A stretch of DNA of 37,426 nucleotides from CAYWWY01 sp964580185 (GCA_964580185.1 CAZOJQ010000029.1:1-37426), one strand, 5' to 3'. Shown: positions 23,338-32,664, counted from the first letter of the stretch. The notes: generated by a model from the sequence alone, not told the origin. Numbers and translations are program-made.

Positions 23338-25395
23338 TTACGACCCGGTTCCTTGATCTTGGTCTCTCTCAATCGGAAGTTTTAGAGTAATAAACATATC
23401 CACGATTTCTGGATCGAACTGAGCTCCTGAACTTTTTTTCAGCTCTGAGCATGCTTCTTCGTCGGAAAAGGGTTTCCGGTAAGCCCGTTCGCAGGTCATT
23501 GCGTCAAAAGCATCTGCTACTGCGATAATTCGAGAAGCAAGCGGAATTTCTTTCCCTGAAAGCCCGTCCGGATATCCTTGCCCATCATATCGTTCGTGGT
23601 GATGCAATACATATTGCCCAATATCAGAAAGCTGTTCGGAGGTGTTCAGAACCTTTGCTCCCCATATTGGGTGCATTTTGATCAACTCAAACTCCTGTTC
23701 TGTTAACCGGTTTACCTTGTTCAATACATGAGTTGGGACCAACAGCTTCCCAATATCATGCACAAGACCCGCCCAATACACTCTTCGAATCCACTCAGGG
23801 TCTGGTTTTATCTTCTCTGCAATTAGAGCGGAATACCGTGCCACATTTTCGGAATGACCCCGTGTGTACAGATCATACAGTTCAAGAATCTGAATGATCG
23901 AAAGCAAAAGGTCTTTTTGAAACTTTCCTTGCTGTCTTCGGTTTTGCTCTTGGCTTTCCATCAATGCTCTTTCAGCTTGTTTTCGTTCTGTAATATCGAT
24001 TAGAGAAGCAATGCTTTTCTTTGTTCCCGGAATCATCGATACATACGTAAGGAAATCTCTGAGCTCCCCATTCCGATTTCGAAACCGGAACTCATAGTTC
24101 GTTTTTGCCTGCGTAGGATCCTTTCTTCTCAGATTATGTTGTTCTTGCATCATTGCCAAATCTTCTTCATAGGCAAGCTCGGTCCATCTCATTCGGTTTT
24201 CGATTTCTTCCCGAGAAAAAGCCAAGCTTTTCGCGAATTGCTCATTTGCCAAACTAATTGTTGTATCTTCTTCAATCACGATGATCCCCGATCCTGTATT
24301 CTCAAAAAGAGACCGATATTGGTTTTCGATTTCTTTTCGCTGAGAAACATCTTCATACATCAGAACAAAACACTCAGATCGATCCTCGGAATCTTTGAGC
24401 GGGAAAATTACGGTTCGAATCCATAAGGGACTCTTAAAGGGCTGATCAACGGATAGACAAACGGAATAATCTATATCTGGAAAATGGACAACTTCCCCTT
24501 GTTTGGCTTTGCAAATCAGTTTTCGATACTGAGGGAACTGCCCTTCAAGCATAGAGAAGACGGAATCCCCTAGGGAAGGAACAGTCCCAAATAGTCTTCG
24601 GAAAGAAGTATTGATCGTTTGAGTCCTTCCTTCTTTATCCACAATTTGAATAGGATTTGGGTTGTTTTCAATCATTTCTTGAAGCTGTTTTCGATTTCTC
24701 ATTGCCTGCGTATCATCGCGCAAAAAACCATTCCACAGAATCTGCCCATCCTTCAGAGGATCCGCTACCATAAACACCTTGAATGAATCATACGTTTCGA
24801 TAGCCCTTATCCGAAGCTGCATCTGGATTGGAGTTGAGAGCGAATTGCAAATACTGAGCTGATTGCGGAAAAGATCTCGATCGTCGGGATGAATCAAATC
24901 CCAAAAGTGGTCGATTCCGGCCTTAAGTTCATCAAGGCAGATACCGATCGTTTTCTCGAAAGTGGGATTGACATACAAAACACGAAACTGCCCTTGAACA
25001 GAAGTAAGAATTTGAAAGAAAGCAAAGGGAGCGCTTTGGATCATTTGACTAACTTGAGGTTCTTGATCCCATCCTCTCCTTTGATTCCTTCGAAGTCTTC
25101 GCGTAACGAAAAAGGCGATCACAAAGAGATTCCCGATTAATACGGCAATCAACACGGTAACAGCAGAGAAACCCGCAGAGGGATGGAAGCCGATAGAGGG
25201 GCTCGTCTCCTGAGTAGCGAATGCGATCTGAGAATTGAATAAAACAGGAAAAACAGTAGTATCCCTCGAAAAAAAACGATCGGAAGCGTTTAAAAGAGGG
25301 GACAGCAGCAACAACAATAAAAAAAGAACAAAGCTCTTTCTCACCGAACCTGCAGAAACAGGCTCGATATCCCTGCTGATTATGGTAGAGTTCAT
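23338..25395 (-). CDS. PAS-domain HD-GYP phosphodiesterase (cyclic-di-GMP signalling)
   Basis: A 685-residue membrane sensor. An N-terminal hydrophobic segment (VLFLLLLLLSPLL), an external loop of about 60 residues and a second helix (VTVLIAVLIGNLFVIAFFV) precede three PAS-type domains (about 110-240, 245-360 and 365-485, the last with DITERKQAE) and a C-terminal HD-GYP domain. The latter has GLVHDIGKLLVP, HPIWGAKVL, HHHERYDGQGYPDGLSG and ADAFDAMTCERAYR, a complete set of metal and GYP residues, so hydrolysis of cyclic-di-GMP is expected. I start at ATG 25395 behind GAAGGGCGGG. The signals sensed by the PAS domains are unknown. Confidence 0.92.
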   Translation of the reverse strand: MNSTIISRDIEPVSAGSVRKSFVLFLLLLLLSPLLNASDRFFSRDTTVFPVLFNSQIAFATQETSPSIGFHPSAGFSAVTVLIAVLIGNLFVIAFFVTRRLRRNQRRGWDQEPQVSQMIQSAPFAFFQILTSVQGQFRVLYVNPTFEKTIGICLDELKAGIDHFWDLIHPDDRDLFRNQLSICNSLSTPIQMQLRIRAIETYDSFKVFMVADPLKDGQILWNGFLRDDTQAMRNRKQLQEMIENNPNPIQIVDKEGRTQTINTSFRRLFGTVPSLGDSVFSMLEGQFPQYRKLICKAKQGEVVHFPDIDYSVCLSVDQPFKSPLWIRTVIFPLKDSEDRSECFVLMYEDVSQRKEIENQYRSLFENTGSGIIVIEEDTTISLANEQFAKSLAFSREEIENRMRWTELAYEEDLAMMQEQHNLRRKDPTQAKTNYEFRFRNRNGELRDFLTYVSMIPGTKKSIASLIDITERKQAERALMESQEQNRRQQGKFQKDLLLSIIQILELYDLYTRGHSENVARYSALIAEKIKPDPEWIRRVYWAGLVHDIGKLLVPTHVLNKVNRLTEQEFELIKMHPIWGAKVLNTSEQLSDIGQYVLHHHERYDGQGYPDGLSGKEIPLASRIIAVADAFDAMTCERAYRKPFSDEEACSELKKSSGAQFDPEIVDMFITLKLPIERDQDQGTGS

Positions 25396-25476
25396 GAACC
25401 CGCCCTTCATAGGAATCCAGATGCAGAAAACCCGCTCATCAAGCATTTCTCTAATGGAACCAATGCCTTTGTCCGT

Positions 25477-25485
25477 ATTATATCA
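25477..25485 (-). promoter_or_regulatory. Extended -10 promoter of the HD-GYP gene
   Basis: TGATATAAT on the minus strand, 82 bases ahead of the start codon; no good -35. Confidence 0.6.
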
Positions 25486-25738
25486 CAATGGATGGAAGGA
25501 ACGGTAAGGATTGGCCATTTCCCTTCGACCGACCCAACTGATCAAAACTGATAACCTGTAGAACCCGCAATAGATCGTCACGCGATTACTGCACGGAAAA
25601 AATATGCATGATTTACCAGCAACTTCAGTACGATAGATCCCTTGAGCTATGAAGGGTTAACAGGCATGGTTCGAGAAAGAGAGTATTGATTCCAGTAAGA
25701 GCATGCGATAGTTTGCGCAAGTAGATAAAGAAAGGGAA
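25486..25738. other. Intergenic stretch without recognised gene
   Basis: Together with the promoter region above, this makes a 343-base gap between the starts of the HD-GYP gene and the end of the PPi-phosphofructokinase gene. I find no open frame with a ribosome site, no tRNA and no clear hairpin terminator in it. Confidence 0.5.
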
Positions 25739-26959
25739 TTAACCGTCAAAAGTCAATGAAAGTTTGGCATGAAGAGGCAACCCTTCCATCCATAGATTGG
25801 GCGCTTCGCCTTGGATAAGTGGCAAAGCGTATTCTTTGAATGATTCACTTACCATCATTTCTCCCGGTATTCGATACCTTTCGGGAAAAATCTTTGTTTT
25901 GTTGGCTACTTGCTCCAGAGGGATCGTCCGGTATCGGACCTGATATGGTTGATTGTTTGTACGATCAATTGTCACCATAAGGCCTGGACAAGATTGATTC
26001 TCAGCAAAATCCACAGCGGCATGTCCTACATCAATTGCCTCTCTCCAGTCGATATAGCTGGAAAGGTGTCGCGAAGACCGTTGAAGATAATCGGGAATGC
26101 ATACATGAACTTTTCGAGAGAGTCTTGTTTTGATGATGGATTCAAGCGTATAGGACACCTTTCCAAGCTGAACATTTCCAAAAGCGTCTAAAGAAGAAGA
26201 AGCGGAAAGAAATGCTCCTTCTTCTGTTTTCAACCCTTCAGACACGACAACCGTACAGTATCCATGGCTTTCAACGGCTGTTTCCAAGCGATGAATAAAT
26301 CGGGTTTCGTTAAATGGTTCTTCGGGAAAAAGGAGAATTAGTGGTCTGTCCGTTTCGGGAGGAAAAGCGAGAGAAGCGGCCGCAGTCAACCATCCTGCGT
26401 GGCGACCCATAGACTCGAAAATGAACACTTGCGTGGAATCTGCGCTCATGGAACGGACATCTCTGGTCGCCTCCATCACTGATACTGCCGTATATTTCGC
26501 GGCTGAACCGTAACCTGGGCAATGGTCGGTACCTTCCAGATCATTATCAACGGTTTTCGGGATTCCAACAACTTGAAGCGGATATCCGATCTCTTGTGCA
26601 TGAGAAGCAATCTTTGATGCGGTATCCATTGAGTCATTGCCACCATTATAGAAGAAAAATCCAATATCATACCGCTGAAATGTCTGGAACAATCGCGCAA
26701 AGTCATCCCGCTCGGTAAGCTTTTTCCGACAAGAACCGAATATCGCTCCGGGTGTAAAAGGGATCCGCGCGATCTGAACAGGATCTTGAGATTCCACACT
26801 GATCAGTTCATCTGAGAGAACTCCATTGATTCCATTTACCGCCCCAAAAACCCGATGAATAACCGAAGATTGAATAGCGGTTTTGATCACGCCAAATGCC
26901 GATGCGTTAATAACAGAAGTAACTCCTCCTGACTGAGCATATAAAGCATTTCCTTTCAT
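25739..26959 (-). CDS. Pyrophosphate-dependent 6-phosphofructokinase
   Basis: Transfers phosphate between pyrophosphate and fructose 6-phosphate, reversibly, in the glycolytic pathway. The 406 residues show GGNDSMDTASK at 106-116, where the Asp after Asn takes the place of the Gly of ATP enzymes, and PKTVDND at 134-140, whose Lys marks PPi enzymes. MGRHAGWLTA and the late YLQRSSRHLSSYIDWREA are further family blocks. AGGAGG precedes the ATG. It lies 46 bases behind the LacI-type gene and is probably the gene that repressor controls. PPi dependence is deduced from these two positions. Confidence 0.92.
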   Translation of the reverse strand: MKGNALYAQSGGVTSVINASAFGVIKTAIQSSVIHRVFGAVNGINGVLSDELISVESQDPVQIARIPFTPGAIFGSCRKKLTERDDFARLFQTFQRYDIGFFFYNGGNDSMDTASKIASHAQEIGYPLQVVGIPKTVDNDLEGTDHCPGYGSAAKYTAVSVMEATRDVRSMSADSTQVFIFESMGRHAGWLTAAASLAFPPETDRPLILLFPEEPFNETRFIHRLETAVESHGYCTVVVSEGLKTEEGAFLSASSSLDAFGNVQLGKVSYTLESIIKTRLSRKVHVCIPDYLQRSSRHLSSYIDWREAIDVGHAAVDFAENQSCPGLMVTIDRTNNQPYQVRYRTIPLEQVANKTKIFPERYRIPGEMMVSESFKEYALPLIQGEAPNLWMEGLPLHAKLSLTFDG

Positions 26960-27005
26960 AAGTCCTCCTTATGAGGGATCGTTTTTCTTTTGACTACCGA
27001 TCGAA

Positions 27006-27995
27006 TCACGCAGTATTTCGGATGACGGGTTTTGGTGCCAATCGAATCTGCTGCGCCCTCAATCCAGGGTTTTGAAGCTTTTGCACAACCAATTGAGCGG
27101 CTTGAATACCCATCTCTTCGATCGGTTGGTGGATCGTGGTCAGGCCTGCTTCTTCGGTCCAAGTTTGATCGTCATATCCAACAAGAAAAAAATCTTTACC
27201 GGGAATCTTTTTGAGTGAAGAAGCAATATCCAAGATTGGTAAGGCGAAATTGTCGATAAGGGCGAAAATCGCGGGGTTTTCGTAATTTTCAAAAATCTGA
27301 ACGATCTGATCATGGGAAGGCCCACTGAAGATCTCGGAATGCAAGATGTTTTGAGGGTTTAGACATACCCCTGCTTCTTGCAAGCCTGATCGAAATCCCT
27401 CCAATCGAGCCGAAATGCTTTGACTGCTTCGGAATGGATCTTTTTCTTCGGTACCCAGAACAAAAATATCCTTTGCCTCATGACTGAGAAGGATCTTCGC
27501 CGCCATTTCCCCGCCAAGGGTATTATCTAAGTCTATACTGTCGTAATTCTCCTGCGCGGTTTCCAATAGAACCATCGGTTTAACTGGCTCATATTCCGAA
27601 CCAAAAACATTATTGAGAGTTAGAGTACACAAAACAACAGCATCGACTTCTTCGGTAATACATGAACCAGATCGAATCTTCGCAATCCGGTTTTGGGAGA
27701 TAATTGGATAGATCACGGTCTCAAAATCCAACTGATCAAGATATTCATCAAAACTCTTAATCACGCGCCAATGAAACTCAGTGCGGATTTCGGGAGTGAT
27801 TAACATGACCCTACGGGTCTTTCCACCCGCCAAAATCCGCGCATACCAGTTTGGCGCGTATCCGAGTTTTTTTACTGCTTGTAGGATCTTCTCCCGTGTC
27901 TCTGTCTTAACTACACCACCGTTCAGAGCCCGAGACACTGTGCCGATCCCTACTCCTGCTTCTTTGGCAACCTCTCGAATTGTGATCCGTTCCAA
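27006..27995 (-). CDS. LacI-family transcriptional repressor
   Basis: A 329-residue regulator. The N-terminal helix-turn-helix is ITIREVAKEAGVGIGTVSRALNG, with hinge helix NWYARILAGGKTRRV, then a periplasmic-binding-protein-like sensor domain ending FFLVGYDDQTWTEEAGLTTIHQPIEEMG. The start is TTG 27995, 9 bases after AAAGGAG; no ATG is available. An 18-base perfect palindrome lies over its promoter, so it very likely represses itself and the PPi-phosphofructokinase gene behind it. The effector, probably a sugar or sugar phosphate, is not readable. Confidence 0.93.
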   Translation of the reverse strand: MERITIREVAKEAGVGIGTVSRALNGGVVKTETREKILQAVKKLGYAPNWYARILAGGKTRRVMLITPEIRTEFHWRVIKSFDEYLDQLDFETVIYPIISQNRIAKIRSGSCITEEVDAVVLCTLTLNNVFGSEYEPVKPMVLLETAQENYDSIDLDNTLGGEMAAKILLSHEAKDIFVLGTEEKDPFRSSQSISARLEGFRSGLQEAGVCLNPQNILHSEIFSGPSHDQIVQIFENYENPAIFALIDNFALPILDIASSLKKIPGKDFFLVGYDDQTWTEEAGLTTIHQPIEEMGIQAAQLVVQKLQNPGLRAQQIRLAPKPVIRNTA

Positions 27996-28020
27996 TTTCC
28001 AAGACTCCTTTTATCCACAG

Positions 28021-28038
28021 AATGGAAACGTTTCCATT
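28021..28038. promoter_or_regulatory. Perfect palindromic operator for the LacI-type repressor
   Basis: AATGGAAACGTTTCCATT is its own reverse complement and has the central CG and GGAAACGTTTCC core of LacI-family operators. It overlaps the -10 of the repressor promoter and ends 26 bases ahead of the TTG start. Confidence 0.85.
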
Positions 28039-28064
28039 TTACACGATTTCCGTTCCTTTTTCAA
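28036..28064 (-). promoter_or_regulatory. Promoter of the lacI-type/PPi-phosphofructokinase operon
   Basis: Minus strand TTGAAA (28059-28064), 17 bases, TAAAAT (28036-28041). The operator begins within the -10, so bound repressor would block polymerase. Confidence 0.75.
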
Positions 28065-28241
28065 ATTCCAATTCGTGCCTTCAGTTCCTCTACTGAATAA
28101 ATATCCTTCATTACCTCCCATATCCTTGCGGAATTATCACTTCTTTTTCATTCCAACACGAATACACAAATCCAGAACCTGTCAGAGGGAACACCTCTCT
28201 TCTGGAACTTCCGTGAGAAAAATGCGCGAAAAACCCATCTA

Positions 28242-28250
28242 TGGTATAAT
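28242..28250 (+). promoter_or_regulatory. Extended -10 promoter of the pcp-glpK pair
   Basis: TGGTATAAT, perfect -10 with TG one base upstream, 46 bases ahead of the start codon. Between it and the LacI promoter (28065-28241) I see no gene; a modest nested hairpin lies at 28172-28205. Confidence 0.6.
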
Positions 28251-28296
28251 AATCGAGATTAAATCTTGTAATTATGCTGGATTGGGGGCACGAACT

Positions 28297-28941
28297 ATGG
28301 TTCGTCTTTGGAATCAAAACCGGATTCTTATTACGGGATTTGCTCCATTCGGCGGGTTCACTGAAAACCCCTCTCAGTGGATCGCCCAAGAAGCATGGAA
28401 GGGCACAGATGCGGAAGAGATATTCACTCATGTGCTTCCCGTTTCTGCAACCAAGATCCCAGAAACCTTGTTTCAATTGCTGGATCAGATCCAGCCAAAC
28501 ATCTGCTTGCACTTTGGACTGGCTTCTCAGGCAAATCAGCTTCGGATCGAACGAATTGGAGTTAATCTTTTGGATATGAAAATCCCTGATAATGATGGAA
28601 TCCAACATACCGACATGTCCATCCTCAAATCGGGAGAAACTGCGTACTTTTCAACCCTTCCTTGTCGAAAAATCCTGAACCGTCTTCGCCAATCTGGTAT
28701 TCCCGCTGAGCTTTCTAATTCTGCAGGCACCTTCATCTGTAATCAGACAATGTACCTTAGCCTGCACTTTGCTAAAGAAAAAGGGTTTCCCAAGCAATCT
28801 GGGTTTATCCATATTCCCAACACACCGGAACAAGCCGCCCTTCACCCAGGAACCCCATCGATTCACTATGATACCCTCAAACAGGCCGTAAGAGTCATCA
28901 TCGACTCCTGTTCGAACCGTAGAGTTGAAGAGGAAGGATGA
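28297..28941 (+). CDS. pcp: Pyroglutamyl-peptidase I
   Basis: Removes N-terminal pyroglutamate from peptides. The 214 residues begin ILITGFAPFGGFTENPS, the family start, and have the catalytic triad E85 (RIERIGVNLLD), C148 (NSAGTFICNQTMY) and H172 (SGFIHIP). The open frame continues far upstream to 27781, but that part lies across the LacI gene on the other strand; the ATG at 28297, after GGGGG and the -10, is the start. It overlaps glpK by 4 bases (ATGA), so the two are coupled, an unusual pairing of peptide and glycerol breakdown. Confidence 0.95.
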   Translation: MVRLWNQNRILITGFAPFGGFTENPSQWIAQEAWKGTDAEEIFTHVLPVSATKIPETLFQLLDQIQPNICLHFGLASQANQLRIERIGVNLLDMKIPDNDGIQHTDMSILKSGETAYFSTLPCRKILNRLRQSGIPAELSNSAGTFICNQTMYLSLHFAKEKGFPKQSGFIHIPNTPEQAALHPGTPSIHYDTLKQAVRVIIDSCSNRRVEEEG

Positions 28942-30422
28942 TGGTGATGCAAAAAAAAAACCAATTCATCGCAGCGATAGATCAAGGGACTACTAGTTCA
29001 AGAACCATCGTCTTTGATGATCATCTTCAAGTGGTATCCGTTGCTCAAGTTCCGATTGGTCAGTTTTATCCCAAAGATGGATGGGTGGAACATGATCCCA
29101 AAGAAATCGTGAAATCCGCGAAACAAACCCTTGAAGAAGCTGTAGATAAAGCAGGTTTAACCATGCGTGATCTCGCTGCGATCGGAATAACAAACCAACG
29201 AGAAACGACGATCGCTTGGAATCGCCATACAGGAGAACCCTTATATCCTGCTATCGTATGGCAGTGTCGCAGAACTGCCTCTAGATGTGATGCCTTGCGA
29301 TCTATGGAGAAGGAAATCACTGAAAAAACAGGTCTGGTGGTAGATCCGTACTTTTCAGCAACAAAGATGGAATGGTTGTACTCAAATGTCCCAAAAGTCA
29401 GAATCGCAGCTGAAAATGGAGAATTGGCGTTTGGAACCGTCGATAGTTGGCTTGCATTCCACCTAACCCGTAAGAAATGCTTCGTTACCGATCCTTCCAA
29501 CGCTTCTCGTACGATGCTGTTTAACATTCATCAGCGAAAATGGGATTCAAATATGCTTAAACTCTTTCGGATTCAGGAATCGTGGTTACCTGAAGTCGTT
29601 GACACATCATCTGTCGTAGGATACACCCCAGAAGGAGTCCCCGTGGCTTCCTTAGCGGGTGATCAGCAAAGCGCGTTGTTCGGACAAATGGCGATCGATG
29701 AAGGAATGGCCAAATGCACGTATGGAACTGGCGCATTTCTCCTAATGAACATCGGTTCCAAACCAATTCTTTCCCACAATCGTCTGCTCACATCTTTGGG
29801 ATGGACGATCGAAGACCAACCAACCTATATCATGGAAGGAAGCCTCTTCATGTGCGGCGCAGCTGTGGATTGGGTTGTTGAGGAACTGAACCTCGCCCGT
29901 TCTCCTTCGGATACCGAGCAGATGGCGTATCTTGTGCGCGATCACGGTGGGGTGTATTTCGTCCCTGCTCTTTCTGGCTTAGGAGCGCCGTATTGGGATT
30001 CCGAAGCGCGCGGATTATTCATCGGTATGACCCAATCCACAAACAAAAACCATATGGTTCGCGCAGTGCTGGAAAGTATCGCCTATGGCGTCCGACAACT
30101 GTTCGATACCATGTTTATCAATATCCCTACCCCATTGAAAGAGCTACGGATTGACGGGGGAGTATCACAAAATCAGTTCCTGCACGAATTTCAATCCACT
30201 CTTCTTGGAATTCCGGTTGTGCGACCCGCCAACTCAGAAACGACAGCTCTTGGCGCAGCAGTGTTTGCAGGGTTAGCTGTCGGGGTTTGGAAATCTACCG
30301 ATGATGTAAAAAAGCACTGGCAACCAGCCTCCCGGATCGTTCGAAAAAAAGACGATCGAGTGGAGTCGGGGTACCAGCTTTGGAAGAAAGCCGTTGAACG
30401 ATCGCTTCATTGGAAAGAATAA
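28938..30422 (+). CDS. glpK: Glycerol kinase
   Basis: Phosphorylates glycerol to glycerol 3-phosphate with ATP. The 494 residues show the FGGY-kinase fold: AAIDQGTTSSRTIVFD at the start, GITNQRETTIAWNRHTGEPLYPAIVWQCRR, YFSATKMEWL, GTVDSWLAFHLT, SLAGDQQSALFGQ and LRIDGGVSQNQFLHEFQSTLLGIPVVRP. The start could be any of two close ATG codons (28938 or 28947). The stop is 18 bases from that of the convergent PiT gene. No glycerol facilitator or glycerol-3-phosphate dehydrogenase gene is near. Confidence 0.97.
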   Translation: MMVMQKKNQFIAAIDQGTTSSRTIVFDDHLQVVSVAQVPIGQFYPKDGWVEHDPKEIVKSAKQTLEEAVDKAGLTMRDLAAIGITNQRETTIAWNRHTGEPLYPAIVWQCRRTASRCDALRSMEKEITEKTGLVVDPYFSATKMEWLYSNVPKVRIAAENGELAFGTVDSWLAFHLTRKKCFVTDPSNASRTMLFNIHQRKWDSNMLKLFRIQESWLPEVVDTSSVVGYTPEGVPVASLAGDQQSALFGQMAIDEGMAKCTYGTGAFLLMNIGSKPILSHNRLLTSLGWTIEDQPTYIMEGSLFMCGAAVDWVVEELNLARSPSDTEQMAYLVRDHGGVYFVPALSGLGAPYWDSEARGLFIGMTQSTNKNHMVRAVLESIAYGVRQLFDTMFINIPTPLKELRIDGGVSQNQFLHEFQSTLLGIPVVRPANSETTALGAAVFAGLAVGVWKSTDDVKKHWQPASRIVRKKDDRVESGYQLWKKAVERSLHWKE

Positions 30423-30440
30423 GCAGTTTCCCCATCCGAA

Positions 30441-31382
30441 TTATTGGATTTCAACCCCAAAGAACCTTAGTACGAAAACCATCCCATAGCAAATCACTCC
30501 TGAAGCGATGGGGGTATTAATCCATGCAGAAAAAATCCGGAATAGCACCTTTTTGTTACCCAATCGAGAACCTTTTGCATACCCTGCACCGATTACAGCC
30601 CCAACAATAGCCTGAGAACTGGAAACGGGAATACCGACAAGGGCAAAGACCCAAATACACAGGGCATGTGCCAATACGGCAATCGTAGATGAAAAGTAGT
30701 CCAAAGGAAGGATTTTTTTCCCAACGGTATACATGACCCGTTTGCTGTAAGTAAGAACCCCTAAAGCGATTGCTCCCCCGCCCAGCCATGCCGTAGCCTG
30801 TACGCCAATCATGGGGGCGAATACTCCAGTGACGTTGGCCACATTGTTTGCGCCTAAGGCAAAAGCGCCATATGATCCAACTACGAGCGTTGCATAACGG
30901 AGGAACTGGTCTTGAAGGAACACATTGTTGATCCGTTTGAAGAAAAAAGAGAGGGGAAAATAACATACCCAACCAAAAACCATTCCAAGAAGAGGAGTGA
31001 GAAACCATGCAAAAAGGATGGTACTCAGAATACCCCATTGGATTTCTTGTCCCGTCGAAAGGTTGATGGCGATGATTGCTCCGATCAAAGCCTGAGACGA
31101 GGAGACCGGGATCGATAAAACTGTCATGAGAGTCATCGTAATCGCTGCAGACAAAACAGCAATTCCTCCACTCATCAAACTCGCTTGAGCCAGCTCTCCA
31201 ATATTGCTCAACCCTCTGGACCCTTGTAAAACCGCTCCGATAACTACAAACACGGCGGATAATATGATAGCTGTTCGGTACCGCACAACTCCGTTCGTTA
31301 CGGCTGTTCCAAAGATGTTGGCCGCATCATTTGCCCCCAAAGACCAACCAAAAAAAACTGCGGGAAACATGAAACCCATCAT
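30441..31382 (-). CDS. PiT-family inorganic phosphate transporter
   Basis: A 313-residue membrane protein with the two inverted PiT signatures, FGWSLGANDAANIFGTAV near the start and ALGANNVANVTGVFAPMI in the second half, plus PVSSSQALIGAIIA and the matching PVSSSQAIVGAVIG. Members take up phosphate, often as a metal-phosphate complex, using the proton or sodium gradient. The ATG at 31382 follows GGAGGGTACACA; an ATG at 31421 lacks a ribosome site. I cannot point to a good promoter in the 110 bases upstream. Confidence 0.93.
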   Translation of the reverse strand: MMGFMFPAVFFGWSLGANDAANIFGTAVTNGVVRYRTAIILSAVFVVIGAVLQGSRGLSNIGELAQASLMSGGIAVLSAAITMTLMTVLSIPVSSSQALIGAIIAINLSTGQEIQWGILSTILFAWFLTPLLGMVFGWVCYFPLSFFFKRINNVFLQDQFLRYATLVVGSYGAFALGANNVANVTGVFAPMIGVQATAWLGGGAIALGVLTYSKRVMYTVGKKILPLDYFSSTIAVLAHALCIWVFALVGIPVSSSQAIVGAVIGAGYAKGSRLGNKKVLFRIFSAWINTPIASGVICYGMVFVLRFFGVEIQ

Positions 31383-31493
31383 TGTGTACCCTCCAATCCA
31401 ATATCGGCCAAGAGAATTCAACTCTTAATCGCTCATAGCTCGAATCATTCTTCAGACTAGAAAACCTATTCCAAAGGAAAAACAAAATAACGA

Positions 31494-31545
31494 AAGAAAC
31501 CCTTACCTTTTCAGCTTAAGGAAATGGTTAAGGGTTTCTTTTTCT
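31494..31545 (-). terminator. Strong hairpin terminator behind the SIS gene
   Basis: Arms 31494-31507 and 31526-31540 pair over 14 bp with one bulged base (AAGAAACCCTTACC against GGTTAAGGGTTTCTT). T-runs flank both sides, so it can work in both directions; on the minus strand it ends the degV-SIS message. Confidence 0.8.
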
Positions 31546-31605
31546 CTACCCGATACCGCATATTCAATGGACAATCATTGCCCATTCAAGAAGAAACGAA
31601 AAAAG

Positions 31606-32664
31606 TTAGAACGTGGAAGGATCGATTTCTACTACTGGAGTCAGATTCTGAGGTTCATCCGGATTCAGTCCTTGCCGGACCGAAACAACCAATCCCAGCC
31701 AATGAATGGGGATAACCTTTAAAAACCATTCCAAGTTCATCGGTAGCTCAGGAACCGATATAGAAACAGAACCATCAATCGATCGACCCGTTGAAATGAC
31801 CAATGCCCCTAAACGGTGCAATTCAGATACCAAAGGGGTTACCACAGATACTGTTTTGGTCTGGTTAAAGAGAAGAATAAGGGAATGGGACCCTGTTTTG
31901 GCTCGGGGTCCATGGCGATACTCCAATGGTTGATACGCGTCGGCGTCGGCCAATGCCATCTCTGTAAGCTTGATCACTCCTTCGCAAGCGACGCCATAAT
32001 CCTCTTGATATCCCAAAAAAGAGAAATGGCGAAGTCGGCTCATCGTGTCATGAGAGATCCCTTCGATCACAGACTGCGATTCCTTCAAAACGCCTTTGGC
32101 CGCAACGGGGATTTTTTGTTTTGCCACGGAGATCAATTCGGGTTGAAACAAACGAAGGAAGATCAGTTGGGCGATAAAAGCGGTAGCAGTATACCCGCCA
32201 GTCATTGCGACAGATTTCTGAACTACGAAAGGCATTTCCACAGTGTGGTCGGCAATGCTCTGAACAGAAGAATTGTTGGAACATGTTATGGCAGCGGTCT
32301 TAACCCCAAACCGGTCTTTCGCTTTGCGCAAAGCTTCTAGAGTTTCGGTCGAATTCCCCGAACGAGTAAGGGCAATGACCAGTGTGTCTTTAGAATACTT
32401 CCGAAGACCGAGGATTACTTCGGATCCAGAAGCAAAACCAGATTCAATCGAACCTTGGGAGATTCGTTGAAGGTGTTCGTGAAGAGCAGATCCAAGGAAA
32501 TAGGAGCTTCCACACCCGATAAAGTGGATGGCTTTGGGCGCTTCTCTTCGGATCAATTGGAATAATCCGTTACCAAGCTCTTCCTCTTCTTGGGCGATTC
32601 TTTGAATATGTTGGTCTTGAGCAATAATCTCATGATACGCGTGGATCTTGGTTACATCTATCAT
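31606..32664 (-). CDS. SIS-domain sugar phosphate isomerase/deaminase, AgaS-like
   Basis: A 352-residue protein with two SIS domains: HFIGCGSSYFLGSALHEHL and VIALTRSGNSTETLEALRKAK in the first, FLGYQEDYGVACEGVIKLTEMALADADAYQPLEYRHGP in the second. The end, GLNPDEPQNLTPVVEID, is that of AgaS/GlmS-isomerase relatives, which act on amino sugar or ketose phosphates. The glutaminase domain of GlmS is absent. GGGGGAA precedes the ATG. It is 10 bases behind degV. The exact substrate is unknown. Confidence 0.88.
   Translation of the reverse strand: MIDVTKIHAYHEIIAQDQHIQRIAQEEEELGNGLFQLIRREAPKAIHFIGCGSSYFLGSALHEHLQRISQGSIESGFASGSEVILGLRKYSKDTLVIALTRSGNSTETLEALRKAKDRFGVKTAAITCSNNSSVQSIADHTVEMPFVVQKSVAMTGGYTATAFIAQLIFLRLFQPELISVAKQKIPVAAKGVLKESQSVIEGISHDTMSRLRHFSFLGYQEDYGVACEGVIKLTEMALADADAYQPLEYRHGPRAKTGSHSLILLFNQTKTVSVVTPLVSELHRLGALVISTGRSIDGSVSISVPELPMNLEWFLKVIPIHWLGLVVSVRQGLNPDEPQNLTPVVEIDPSTF

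Noticed and set aside
25560..25690. Possible tRNA or small RNA in the gap behind PPi-phosphofructokinase (GGTTCGA motif)
   Set aside because: The T-loop-like GGTTCGA is not flanked by pairing arms and no acceptor or anticodon stems can be formed.
28012..28020. TTATCCACA (a perfect DnaA box) ahead of the LacI-type gene
   Set aside because: Single copy; another single copy lies inside the HD-GYP gene near 24632. No cluster and no AT-rich unwinding region nearby, so no origin is called.
28203..28230. Second ECF-type promoter (GGAACTT with GCGAAA 15 bases on)
   Set aside because: The -10 part departs from GTC, and a much better extended -10 promoter lies just downstream for the same gene.
27781..28296. 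A 172-residue N-terminal extension of pyroglutamyl peptidase
   Set aside because: It lies over the LacI-type gene and its operator on the other strand, matches nothing, and the family start coincides with ATG 28297.
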